This document shows positions 54,726 to 63,150 of a stretch of DNA of 64,000 nt, one piece after another (within the stretch, counting starts at the first letter, position 1; every line of letters begins with the position of its first letter). Both the position numbers and the translations under genes were made by a program. The stretch is from Peribacillus cavernae (GTDB taxonomy: Bacteria; Bacillota; Bacilli; Bacillales; DSM-1321): NCBI RefSeq assembly GCF_003989135.1, contig NZ_RYZZ01000010.1, forward strand, positions 79,240-143,239, given 5' to 3'. The notes beneath the pieces were generated by a model, which had not been told where the DNA came from, made no database searches, and saw nothing but the letters and a program-made list of their open reading frames with translations.

Positions 54726-55446
54726 AAAAGCTGAAAATTACCTTTCGAAGAAGGAACAAATGAAATCTTCTGCACAAGATGATCAGCCTTGTTCACCAAA
54801 TTGTCCGGAAATAATCGAAACGCCAAGGTTTTCATCTCCAAACAGTTCCTTATCTGAAAAAAAATTAAAAGAACTAGAAGAATGTATCAGCAAGGCCAAT
54901 GATTTATTGCGTTCTATTGGCAATGAGAGTGATCCGGACAATTTGCGGCAGCTTCAGCTTCATTTTCGTTCTCTAAGGGGAGTAAAAGTTAAAGTTGATG
55001 TAATTAATAATGAAAAAAAGATACAGATTAAAGGAGAAGTCGAAGAGGCGGGAAAAGATTTTATTCAGTTAGGTAAACGGGGACAAACAATATTCATCTT
55101 ATTTGAGCGAATTCGAACCATAGATCAAGCTGAACCCGCAAATGTGAGAGAAGAACAAGAATTACGCAACATCGACAAATCTGCTCAAAGTTATATCACA
55201 TTTAAATTCGGACATGCTGTTTCCGCTAATCCGTATTTACTCAATCTCTTCTTCGGGATTCCTTTATTCGTACAATTGGTGCCCAAGCTTGGAAGCAGGG
55301 TGATCGTAAAAGCAGAAGGGGAAAAAAGGATAAAAGGCAGGTTAATCAGTACGGAAAAAGGCCACATGCAACTTGAAATCAAGAAAGGCAAGACCAAACA
55401 AATCAACCTTGCTAAACTGTATACCCTAACCTTTCTAAAAGGATAA
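54712..55446 (+). CDS. CotB/LSm-like two-barrel protein, paralogue 3
   Basis: A 244-residue protein translated from a GTG inside the end of mnxG copy 3, hence translationally coupled to it. Layout as in 33173 and 42331: Cys/Pro start (PCSPNCPEIIETPRFSSPN), acidic helix, first barrel (VKVKVDVINNEKKIQIKGEV to FILFERIRTID), the linker ITFKFGHAVSANPYLLNLFF and a second barrel (RVIVKAEGEKRIKGRLIST). The tight coupling to mnxG is the strongest sign that this family works with the oxidase. The ribosome binding site is GGGGGAGGAG. Confidence 0.72.
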   Translation: MDKNKKAENYLSKKEQMKSSAQDDQPCSPNCPEIIETPRFSSPNSSLSEKKLKELEECISKANDLLRSIGNESDPDNLRQLQLHFRSLRGVKVKVDVINNEKKIQIKGEVEEAGKDFIQLGKRGQTIFILFERIRTIDQAEPANVREEQELRNIDKSAQSYITFKFGHAVSANPYLLNLFFGIPLFVQLVPKLGSRVIVKAEGEKRIKGRLISTEKGHMQLEIKKGKTKQINLAKLYTLTFLKG

Positions 55447-55451
55447 AATAA

Positions 55452-55494
55452 AAGAACGGCATGTGGTCAATCTTACATGCCGTTCTTTTATGCA
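55452..55494. terminator. Bidirectional terminator
   Basis: Stem aagaacggcatgt / acatgccgttctt with a 10-base loop and T-runs. Confidence 0.85.
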
Positions 55495-55518
55495 ATTATT
55501 ATGGAAAAGTTTCTATCG

Positions 55519-55923
55519 TTAATGTTGTTTGCAAGGCCTGCAATTTTTGTTGGTCCAAATTATCTTCTCGATACTATCCTGTAAAATGGTAATGATTTCA
55601 TCATCCTTATGAATGATTTTCACGAAATCAATTCCAGCATCGCATATCTTTCCGGTAATTTTTTTCTCCTTACCCTTACTATCTACTTTAATCATTACTT
55701 CACATCCTATATTAGTAAGGAAGTCAAAATTTAAATGATCGTGCAAACCGGCTAACACTAAACGAATTCGATGATCACAAATTTTTATAGGCTCGACCGG
55801 ACCGCAATCTTTGCCATGATTGTCGTTTTGATTTTTTTTCGTATGCTTTGTTCTTTTAAAGAGGTCTTTTTCATTCAGTAACTCCGATTTAGGACATTGA
55901 CTTTTTGCCTCCATTTGATTCAA
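55519..55923 (-). CDS. Small-barrel coat-like protein
   Basis: A 134-residue protein with a Lys/Asn-rich N-terminal half and a C-terminal barrel-like segment (CEVMIKVDSKGKEKKITGKI, then FVKIIHKDDEIITILQDSIE), plus a closing CRPCKQH. Same fold type, by pattern, as the LSm-like proteins near the mnx genes. A TTG at 55923 behind AAAGGAGAAGG is taken as start; a longer open frame to 56004 has no site. Convergent with the mnxG3 operon. Confidence 0.55.
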   Translation of the reverse strand: MNQMEAKSQCPKSELLNEKDLFKRTKHTKKNQNDNHGKDCGPVEPIKICDHRIRLVLAGLHDHLNFDFLTNIGCEVMIKVDSKGKEKKITGKICDAGIDFVKIIHKDDEIITILQDSIEKIIWTNKNCRPCKQH

Positions 55924-56068
55924 TATACCTTCTCCTTTCACAATCTTTATCTCCTTTATATAGAATATGATTTTGTTATGAAAATGCCAGGTACAAGGCA
56001 CCATCCGGAGGGAAATAGGCTCTGTAACTCGCCCTGCCCCAAATAGTAAAAACAGGCTATTGATGTTT

Positions 56069-56097
56069 AACGGTCATCTGTTTTTTTTCATATGATA
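56069..56097 (+). promoter_or_regulatory. Candidate SigmaK promoter of the glycosyltransferase/sulfotransferase operon
   Basis: AACG at 56069-56072 and CATATGATA at 56089-56097 (perfect CATAnnnTA), spacer 16; 47 bases before the GTG at 56144. Confidence 0.55.
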
Positions 56098-56143
56098 ACA
56101 AAGGTACATTTAACAGACGAATGTAACGAGGAGGTAAATACAT

Positions 56144-58204
56144 GTGGCTGAGGATTATGAACTCTGGCTGAAGTATAATGCATTAACGAACAAACAAAGA
56201 GAACAAATTCTAACGAACATTTCTTCATTTAAGATACAGCCTTTATTTTCGATTGTTACCGTAGTCCAAAATGAAAAGATGCCAATTACTGAAAGATGCA
56301 TTGAATCCGTCATGAAACAGCTGTACTCGCTATTTGAATGGATCATTGTAATCCCGTCAAATTCAAGCAAAATTGAAAAAGCAATCAAAGAATACTCCAG
56401 TGATGCCCGGCTGAAAATCTTGACTGTCCGGGAAAGAAATATCGCCCAGGCAAAAAATGCCGCGTTGCAAACCGCAGCCGGTGATTACATTGCCATACTT
56501 GATGCCGGGGATGAATTAAGCGAGGATGCATTATTTGAAAATGCGATGATGATAAACCGTCATCCGGAGGCGGACATCATTTACAGTGATGAGGATCAAA
56601 TAACCGGCAGAGACGATAGGCACTCTCCATTCTTTAAGCCAGACTGGTCGCCTGATACGTTTTTAGCACAGAGATACAGCTTTAATCTCGGCGTATACAG
56701 AACAGCATTAGTTCATAAGCTGAATGGCTTCCGTTCCGCGTACAAAGGCATCGAAGAAACAGACCTTGTACTCAGGCTTAGTGAGAGTACAAGCGATATT
56801 TTTCATATCCCGAAGATTTTATATCAAAAACGGGACTCTTCCTATCCGAAGAAACGTAAGCAACGGGATATTACTTCCTTATCCCTGCAGGCGGTTGAAG
56901 AAGCGTTAGAGAGAAGGAACGAAACCGGTATGGTTACGAAATCGCAGGAATCCTCCACTCATTTCCTAGTCCGTTATCAAGCGAAGAGCAATCCACTGAT
57001 TTCGATTATTATTCCCACCCGCGATAAAGCCGATTTACTTGATACTTGTTTACAGTCTATTTTTGAAAAAACAGCCTACTCCAATTTTGAAATTATTGTC
57101 GCCGATAACGGGAGCGCAGAACCGGAGACGTTCGCCCTTTTTGAAAAATGGAAAGCAGCCGAGCGTGACAGGATTAAGATTGAAAAAATGGATATTCCGT
57201 ATAATTGGTCGACGATAAATAATCAAGCGGTAAAGCATGCAAACGGAGAGTTGCTTCTATTTTTAAACAATGACATTGAACTTTTGTCTCCATACTGGCT
57301 GCATGAGATGGCAGGCCAGGCAATGAGGCCGCAGATAGGTGCTGTTGGTGCGAAGTTGGTTTATCCGGACAGCACGATCCAGCATGCTGGTGTGATCCTT
57401 GGCATACACGGCGTGAGTGATCATTGTTATAAGGGTGAGGATCATGATTTTCCCGGTTATTTTGGAAGGCTGTTAGGGGTTGCCAATTTTGCTGCTGTTA
57501 CAGGTGCATGCTTAATGGTGCGAAAGTCCCTTTTTGAACAAGTCGGCGGGATGGATGAAAAGTTAGCAATTGAATTCAATGACGTGGATTTTTGTTTGAA
57601 GTTACTGGAAAAGGGACATTTCAATGTACTTCTTCCGCAAGTCATCCTGGTTCATCATGAGTCCAAAAGCCGTGGGCAAAGCAGTGATTCAGATAAACGT
57701 TTAGTCAGCCAAACAGAAGCTGCGATTCTAAAAACACGGTGGCAACAACAAATAGACAATGACCCGTTTTATAATCATAATCTTGAATTAAGCAGCGGGA
57801 ATTTCGAAATGGAGTATAAACTGAAATATTTAATTGAATTAAGTAGCTTGGCAGAAAAAGTGGCGGACTTTGACGAGAGAATAACCGGCCGGATCAATGC
57901 CAAGCAAAATGGAAACAAACTGGAGTTGTTTGGCTGGGCAATCAATCGTTCAAAAGATGTATCTTCCATGGAAATCTTTGTAGCCAATCACGAACAGTCG
58001 GTAGTGGCCCATACAAAAATAAACCGGGAAAGAAAAGATATCGCTGCCAAGTTTAATGATGACAGTTTTTTACAATCGGGATGGTGGACAATTTGCGATA
58101 CATCCCTTTTGCCAAAGGGCACGCACATTCTTTATGCCTACGCATATCTACCGGATGAAAAGACAGCGATAAAACTTAATGGAGAGTTTCCTATTACCGT
58201 TTGA
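56144..58204 (+). CDS. Two-domain family-2 glycosyltransferase
   Basis: A 686-residue cytoplasmic glycosyltransferase with two GT-A domains. Domain 1 (about 35-240) has VTVVQNEKMP, NAALQTAAGDYIAILDAGD and IIYSDEDQI. Domain 2 (about 285-510) has SIIIPTRDKADLLDTCLQSI, FLNNDIELLSPYW (the DxD-like site) and GACLMVRKSLFEQVGGMDE. The last 110 residues form an extra beta-rich domain. The GTG follows GGAGGT. It heads the group containing two sulfotransferases; the nascent glycan may be their acceptor. Confidence 0.85.
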   Translation: MAEDYELWLKYNALTNKQREQILTNISSFKIQPLFSIVTVVQNEKMPITERCIESVMKQLYSLFEWIIVIPSNSSKIEKAIKEYSSDARLKILTVRERNIAQAKNAALQTAAGDYIAILDAGDELSEDALFENAMMINRHPEADIIYSDEDQITGRDDRHSPFFKPDWSPDTFLAQRYSFNLGVYRTALVHKLNGFRSAYKGIEETDLVLRLSESTSDIFHIPKILYQKRDSSYPKKRKQRDITSLSLQAVEEALERRNETGMVTKSQESSTHFLVRYQAKSNPLISIIIPTRDKADLLDTCLQSIFEKTAYSNFEIIVADNGSAEPETFALFEKWKAAERDRIKIEKMDIPYNWSTINNQAVKHANGELLLFLNNDIELLSPYWLHEMAGQAMRPQIGAVGAKLVYPDSTIQHAGVILGIHGVSDHCYKGEDHDFPGYFGRLLGVANFAAVTGACLMVRKSLFEQVGGMDEKLAIEFNDVDFCLKLLEKGHFNVLLPQVILVHHESKSRGQSSDSDKRLVSQTEAAILKTRWQQQIDNDPFYNHNLELSSGNFEMEYKLKYLIELSSLAEKVADFDERITGRINAKQNGNKLELFGWAINRSKDVSSMEIFVANHEQSVVAHTKINRERKDIAAKFNDDSFLQSGWWTICDTSLLPKGTHILYAYAYLPDEKTAIKLNGEFPITV

Positions 58205-58277
58205 TGGAATCCCATTAGCCCGTCATGTCGATTCTATACGGCGTTGTTGACAATTTAAAAAGGGGAAGATGAAAAGA

Positions 58278-59015
58278 ATGAAAGGAAACTACAGCAATTC
58301 AGGCGAGTTATTAATATTCAGCCACATTCCTAAAACGGCAGGTACGACGATTCGGCGTATCATCGATAATCAATATGATAAGACAAGAATTATCAGATTT
58401 CCACAATTAGATATGCTGTCAGCCGAACAATTAAACCAGACGGAAGTGTTATATGGCCATTGCAGATTTGGCGTTCACCGCCATTTTGACCAATCTTTTT
58501 CCTATATTACGATGTTGCGTGATCCGGTGGAACGGATTATCTCAACCTATTATTTTGCTTTAAGGAGCCCGAAAAACCGCATGCATGAGAAAGTAAAAAA
58601 TATGAGTTTTCCCGATTTCATTTTCGATGAAACCCGCGATGGCCGTTCTCCATTAGTCAATCACCAAACAAGATTTTTATCAGGGGAAAAAATTCCTGAT
58701 CTTGAAAAGGCGAAAGAAAATATGCATGAACATTACACCGTTGTCGGTTTAACGGAAATGTTTGATGAATCGATCTTTTTAATGAAAAAGTATTTAGACT
58801 GGAATGAAATTGATTATTCCAGCTCTAATGTAACAAATAACCGGCCCAAACAAAATGATATGCCTAAAGAAGTGATTGAACTTATCAGGGAAAAAAATGA
58901 CCTGGATTATCGCTTGTATGAATATGCGAAACAGCTTCTATTGGACAATATGAAGGCCCTCGATTCCGCATCGAAGCGGGAATTCCGAACATTTATAAAT
59001 AATCGATCGATATAA
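58278..59015 (+). CDS. PAPS-dependent sulfotransferase, paralogue 2
   Basis: A 245-residue sulfotransferase. The PAPS loop HIPKTAGTT is near residue 18; the 3'-phosphate site is MLRDPVERIISTYY; the conserved GLTEMFDESIFLMKKY and NVTNNRPKQND follow. The start is set at the ATG at 58278, since the ATG at 58269 is only two bases behind the AAAAGGGGAAG site. It lies 73 bases after the glycosyltransferase and 16 before the next paralogue, so all three are probably cotranscribed. Confidence 0.85.
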   Translation: MKGNYSNSGELLIFSHIPKTAGTTIRRIIDNQYDKTRIIRFPQLDMLSAEQLNQTEVLYGHCRFGVHRHFDQSFSYITMLRDPVERIISTYYFALRSPKNRMHEKVKNMSFPDFIFDETRDGRSPLVNHQTRFLSGEKIPDLEKAKENMHEHYTVVGLTEMFDESIFLMKKYLDWNEIDYSSSNVTNNRPKQNDMPKEVIELIREKNDLDYRLYEYAKQLLLDNMKALDSASKREFRTFINNRSI

Positions 59016-59031
59016 GGATAGTGATCAGAAA

Positions 59032-59757
59032 ATGAACAGCGATAACAAATTGTTACTCTATATGCACATCCCAAAAACCGGCGGATCAACCATGAAAAAT
59101 ATTATTAAGAAACAATATGCTCCAGGGGATGTCTGGTTTCATATGGAAAAAGATATGCTGCCAAAATTGGAACAAAAAATGAAAAAAAGTGAGTTAAAAG
59201 TCGTTGGCGGCCATTGCTGGTATGGACTTCATCAGCATTTCGACAGGCCTTATACGTATTTTACCATGCTCCGGAATCCAATCGACCGGGTGATATCGGA
59301 ATATTACTATATCCTGGAAAGGCCTCATCATAAGGCCTACCCGAAAGTTACCTCCATGGATTTACTCGGTTTCGTCCGTCAATTTCAACTAAAATCATCC
59401 AACCAGCATACCCGAAGGTTATCCGGAAATATCCATTCCCCCAATTTGGAAACGGCAATCGAAAATATCAAAAATGACTTCACAGTGGTTGGCCTTTCCG
59501 AGATGTTCGATGAATCGCTGTTTCTTATGAAAAAATCATTCGGCTGGGAAGACATCCATTATCAAAAAGTAAATGTGACAAAAAAGCGTCCTTTAATCGA
59601 TGAAATACCGGAAAATGTGAAGGCCGAACTTAAGATTAGAAATGAATTAGATTTGGAACTATATGAGTTCGCCAGGAAGTTATTGCAGGAGAAAGTCGAA
59701 CAATTAGATTCCGAGTCGAAACAAGAATTAGAAAATTACATGAAAAGGAATGAATGA
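59032..59757 (+). CDS. PAPS-dependent sulfotransferase, paralogue 3
   Basis: A 241-residue paralogue with HIPKTGGSTMKNII (PAPS loop) at residues 12-25, MLRNPIDRVISEYYYI (3'-phosphate site; Asn replaces the usual Asp) and NVTKKRPLIDEIP. The catalytic His lies in the GGHCWYGLHQHFD stretch shared by all four paralogues. A GGATAG-type site precedes the ATG. It is followed by a terminator. Confidence 0.84.
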   Translation: MNSDNKLLLYMHIPKTGGSTMKNIIKKQYAPGDVWFHMEKDMLPKLEQKMKKSELKVVGGHCWYGLHQHFDRPYTYFTMLRNPIDRVISEYYYILERPHHKAYPKVTSMDLLGFVRQFQLKSSNQHTRRLSGNIHSPNLETAIENIKNDFTVVGLSEMFDESLFLMKKSFGWEDIHYQKVNVTKKRPLIDEIPENVKAELKIRNELDLELYEFARKLLQEKVEQLDSESKQELENYMKRNE

Positions 59758-59764
59758 AAAGCAT

Positions 59765-59805
59765 AGGCTGTGAATTCCGAACCGGAACATTTACAGCCTT
59801 TTTTC
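59765..59805 (+). terminator. Terminator of the GT2-sulfotransferase operon
   Basis: Stem aggctgt / acagcct with internal pairing (ttccg / cggaa) and a run of six T. Confidence 0.8.
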
Positions 59806-59893
59806 GCTAACGGAGTATAACACCCAGTTTTCTAGTCTCATTTTTTCTTTTTTGATAAATTAGGCTTTAACACTTCCCGCTTATTCCTATTTT

Positions 59894-59902
59894 CATAGGA
59901 TA
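59894..59902 (+). promoter_or_regulatory. SigmaK -10 box
   Basis: CATAGGATA, perfect CATAnnnTA, 42 bases before the gene at 59945. A CACT at 59871-59874 is 19 bases upstream, longer than ideal. Confidence 0.4.
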
Positions 59903-59944
59903 TCGTGTGGCATAAACAAAAGCATTTATAAGGAGGAAAAATAA

Positions 59945-60547
59945 ATGAAAGATAGATATAAAGACTTCAAATCTATTACGGTTACGAGAGGAGAAGGTCA
60001 TGTTGAGGTAAACAATCCAACAGATTATCCCCTCATTGGGAAAGGGATTCAAGGTGCCGTATTTAAACTTTCCCGCAGACGGTGTGTGAAAATATATTGG
60101 AGCCCGAACGGCGCAAGAAAAGAGGCACAGGTTATGAAAGACGGCCAGGATTCTCCTCTTATGCCAACCCTATATGAAGTAGGAGATAATTATATTGTTA
60201 TGGAGTATATCGAAGGGCAGACATTGGAAGATATCATGCTGGAAGGGGGAATTACGGAATCGTTAACAGCGAATATTCTTGCCATGCTCGATGAAATGAA
60301 ACGGCTGAATTTCTCAAGAGTAGATGCTGTTGCACGCCACGTATTCATTACCAAGAGAGGTGGGATCAAGCTGATTGACCATACCAACTCTTATATCAAG
60401 GACTCGCCTTATCCAAAAAGGTTGTTAAACAGATTTAAACGTTTAAATCAACTCGATACATTTTTGGACCATGTCGAGCGAATTGAACCGAAAGTATATG
60501 ATGAATGGAAAGTAAATTTACCGGATTTTTTCAAAAAAAGACAGTAA
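59945..60547 (+). CDS. RIO/YrzF-like protein-kinase-fold protein
   Basis: A 200-residue small kinase-like protein. A glycine loop (GKGIQGAVFKLSRRRCVKIY, with the ATP-lysine in VKIY), a hinge VMEYIEGQTLEDIM, a catalytic-loop equivalent RVDAVARHVFITKRGG and a metal-site IDHTNS in place of DFG. The pattern (D...RH...G..K.IDH) resembles the Bacillus YrzF group rather than classical Ser/Thr kinases. AAGGAGG precedes the ATG. It sits between two sulfotransferase genes, so it may phosphorylate a coat or glycan component; that is inference. Confidence 0.65.
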   Translation: MKDRYKDFKSITVTRGEGHVEVNNPTDYPLIGKGIQGAVFKLSRRRCVKIYWSPNGARKEAQVMKDGQDSPLMPTLYEVGDNYIVMEYIEGQTLEDIMLEGGITESLTANILAMLDEMKRLNFSRVDAVARHVFITKRGGIKLIDHTNSYIKDSPYPKRLLNRFKRLNQLDTFLDHVERIEPKVYDEWKVNLPDFFKKRQ

Positions 60548-60562
60548 AGGCAGATGTTTTTG

Positions 60563-61270
60563 ATGAATGATGATCAATTGGTAATCTTTTTGCACATCCA
60601 AAAAACGGCAGGAAGCTCACTGATAACTTTTATTAAGAAACAGTATACAAGAGAAAAAACATGGTTTGGCAGCGAAGATAAGCTACAGGCGCTTAGCCAA
60701 AATGAAACGGAAGGGTTATCTTGTATTGGCGGCCATTTCAGATACGGGATTCATGAAATGTTCTCGAAACCGTCCACATACATTACCATGCTTCGTGACC
60801 CCGTTGATCGCATCGTTTCGTATTATTATTACCTGTTGAACAGACCTGACCATGGGAAATATCAGCGGGCAAAAGACCTGGACTTTGAAACCTTTTTGAA
60901 TACGTTTCAAACGAAAACGTCTAATTTTCAAACGAGGCGAATCACAGGTGGGAACCCTGATTTAGAAACAGCCAAAAAACACCTGTTAGAAAATTTTTCT
61001 TTCGTCGGACTCACTGAACGGTTTGAGGAGTCATTGTTTCTGATGAAAAAGGAATTCGATTGGACCAATACTAAATATAGGAACCGTAACATTACCTCAC
61101 AGCGTCCCGATCAGAGACATGTCCCGGACGAGGTCATCTCTCTTATTGAGGATAATAATAAATTGGATATGGAATTATACCGGTTTGCCCAGGACCTTTT
61201 TGAGAAAAGGATTCAATCCCTTGACGCTAAAACCAAAGCCGAATTGGAAAATCATTTAAAATCAAACTAA
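60563..61270 (+). CDS. PAPS-dependent sulfotransferase, paralogue 4
   Basis: A 235-residue paralogue with IFLHIQKTAGSSLITFIKK (PAPS loop; Gln-Lys instead of Pro-Lys), GGHFRYGIHEMF, MLRDPVDRIVSYYYYL and NITSQRPDQRHVP. The ATG at 60563 is chosen (12 bases behind AAAGG); the ATG at 60554 and a TTG at 60560 are alternatives. It follows the kinase-like gene by 15 bases and ends at a terminator. Confidence 0.84.
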   Translation: MNDDQLVIFLHIQKTAGSSLITFIKKQYTREKTWFGSEDKLQALSQNETEGLSCIGGHFRYGIHEMFSKPSTYITMLRDPVDRIVSYYYYLLNRPDHGKYQRAKDLDFETFLNTFQTKTSNFQTRRITGGNPDLETAKKHLLENFSFVGLTERFEESLFLMKKEFDWTNTKYRNRNITSQRPDQRHVPDEVISLIEDNNKLDMELYRFAQDLFEKRIQSLDAKTKAELENHLKSN

Positions 61271-61286
61271 AGCAGCTGAGTTAAGA

Positions 61287-61326
61287 AAGAGGTTGGGTAA
61301 GCTTAAGCTGGCTCAACCTCTTTTGT
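61287..61326 (+). terminator. Terminator after sulfotransferase 4
   Basis: Stem agaggttgggtaagc / gctggctcaacctct followed by TTTTG. Confidence 0.8.
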
Positions 61327-61347
61327 CTGAGAGAAGTTGATCAATCG

Positions 61348-62637
61348 ATGAAGCCAAAAGTGTCGATTATTTTGACTTGTTATAATAAACCCGGCACGGT
61401 TGGAGACGCCATTCAAAGCGTTATGGACCAATCTTTTGAGAATTGGGAACTGTATATTATGGATGATGCCTCAAATAAAGTAACGGAAGAGGTCATTAAG
61501 CCCTACCTAACAGACCCGAGGATTTATTATTTGAACAGTCAGGTGCAAGATGAGGACCGTTATAAGACTGCAAGATACGCTACACTAATAAATGTAGCCA
61601 TTCCGTTAACAAGAGGAGAATACCTCTCTTATTTAACGGATGATAATTTTTATTTACCCAATCGGTTAGAAGCAATGGTTGCCTTTTTAGATCAGAGTCC
61701 ACATATTGACATTGTTTACTCAAAACAAAAGGTGAAAAACGTTAAACGCGATCTTAGTGTAATCTCAGAATATACACGGAATACAAGGGGGATTTTACAA
61801 AAGGCTGCCAATCTTGTCGATCACTGCTCTGTGATACACCGCAGAAAAATTGCCAATCAAGTGTATAAAAAGTTTGGGAGCTACTGGGATGATGACCCGG
61901 CTTTTTGGCATAACGGCGATGCTGCTTTTTGGGATCGATTAAATGAATTTCAACCATTTCACCCAATTGACTGTATTCTAGATATCTGTTTTAAAACGCC
62001 ATCTTCTTTTCAATCACTCAATGCCTATCTGCCAGACCTTATTCCTGACGGTTCCATAGTAAAAAGTGTACGTGCCGAACACTTTTTCATTGATAACCAG
62101 CTACGAAGAAAAGTTGATGAACAGATCTGCCGGAAAGTAAAAGTAAATATAAGGAAAGCAATCGACGTTCATGATCCGATTCTTTTTACGTATAAAGAGG
62201 GTGCTGCGATTGACGATACCGTTTTTTCTAACGTTACCCTTTTTCCCAATTTGCTCCTTGTGAAGGCAAAAAACAAACCGGGAATTTTTTATATCCAAAA
62301 TAATCAAAAACGGCTCATCCTGAATAAGATGGCTTTTCATGGATATAAGTTTCATACGAATCAACTAACTTTTGTGAGTGAGTCTTTACTGGATCAATTT
62401 CCGGCCGGAGAAAATATTACTCTTCCAATTTCGCGGGAAACGATTTTACCGGATCGAATTCTCTTTTTAAAAGGCAATGATTTTTATCTGAGCTTTGGTA
62501 ACTGTATGCACTATATAGAAAGAAAAATTTTAAATAAGCTCGGTTTCTCCATTAAACAAGCAGTACGAATCGATGAAGAAATATTTTCATTTTATAGCCA
62601 GGGTAAGCCATTTATTTGGGAACAAAAAAACGTTTAG
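61348..62637 (+). CDS. SpsA-like glycosyltransferase with C-terminal extension
   Basis: Family-2 glycosyltransferase whose first 250 residues follow B. subtilis spore-coat SpsA: KVSIILTCYNKPGTVGDAIQ, WELYIMDDASN, LTDDNFYLPNRLEAMVAFLD (with the DD metal site), DHCSVIHRR and KFGSYWDDDPAFWHNGDA. SpsA is 256 residues; this protein is 429, with an extra 180-residue C-terminal domain (LLVKAKNKPGIFYIQNNQKR, then ILFLKGNDFYLSFG). A GAGAGAAG site lies upstream of the ATG. A terminator follows. It should add a dTDP-sugar to a spore glycan. Confidence 0.85.
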   Translation: MKPKVSIILTCYNKPGTVGDAIQSVMDQSFENWELYIMDDASNKVTEEVIKPYLTDPRIYYLNSQVQDEDRYKTARYATLINVAIPLTRGEYLSYLTDDNFYLPNRLEAMVAFLDQSPHIDIVYSKQKVKNVKRDLSVISEYTRNTRGILQKAANLVDHCSVIHRRKIANQVYKKFGSYWDDDPAFWHNGDAAFWDRLNEFQPFHPIDCILDICFKTPSSFQSLNAYLPDLIPDGSIVKSVRAEHFFIDNQLRRKVDEQICRKVKVNIRKAIDVHDPILFTYKEGAAIDDTVFSNVTLFPNLLLVKAKNKPGIFYIQNNQKRLILNKMAFHGYKFHTNQLTFVSESLLDQFPAGENITLPISRETILPDRILFLKGNDFYLSFGNCMHYIERKILNKLGFSIKQAVRIDEEIFSFYSQGKPFIWEQKNV

Positions 62638-62665
62638 GGCTGTCGAGAGAATCGGCAGCCTTTTG
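62638..62665 (+). terminator. Terminator after the SpsA-like gene
   Basis: Stem ggctgtcg / cggcagcc immediately after the stop codon, then TTTTG. Confidence 0.8.
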
Positions 62666-62831
62666 TGCGACGGGCAGTCGCACGTTAAAATCATATTTCG
62701 GGCAATCATTTCAACCATAGCAATATATTATTGGCATCGCTCACAAGTTTCAGTAATGGCTTACAAATATTTATTTACCATATTGTCACCACTTTTACAG
62801 TTTTGTCTCCACTTAATTGATTTCAATTAAA

Positions 62832-62950
62832 GCTCCATCAATCATTCCTCAAAAACCGAGTGATCGCGTTAAAACAGATCGACGGGATGCCATTCGTCTA
62901 GCGCAATAGAGTAGTTTTGCCTTCGTGCCGGTTCTTAACCAATCAAAACC
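62832..62950 (+). pseudogene. Remnant of an IS110-family transposase
   Basis: One frame reads SIIPQKPSDRVKTDRRDAIR before a stop, the well-known P-x-x-x-x-x-V-K-T-D-R-R-D-A stretch of IS110 (DEDD) transposases, then continues as PVLNQSKP. Only about 40 codons remain. The rest of 62666-63150 has no gene; a minus-strand open stretch near 62940-63090 and an imperfect hairpin near 63089-63134 are seen. Confidence 0.6.
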
Positions 62951-63150
62951 CAAGAAAAGCCTTTCTTTTGTTTGCTTTTAGCTGTTTCGATTCGGGTCTG
63001 TTGAGATTCGCGGAAGGCTAAAAAATTTTTATCTTTAATGATGAGAATGAACCGCCAGCCAGGATTCAATTTGTTTTTAAAGAAAAAAAGCTGATCCAAA
63101 AGAGCACGTAAAGTGATCTTTTAGCATCAGCTTGGAAATCCTATGATTTT

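Noticed and set aside
62573..62830. 85-residue frame across the SpsA-like gene end
   Set aside because: It reads through the terminator and out of frame with the real gene.
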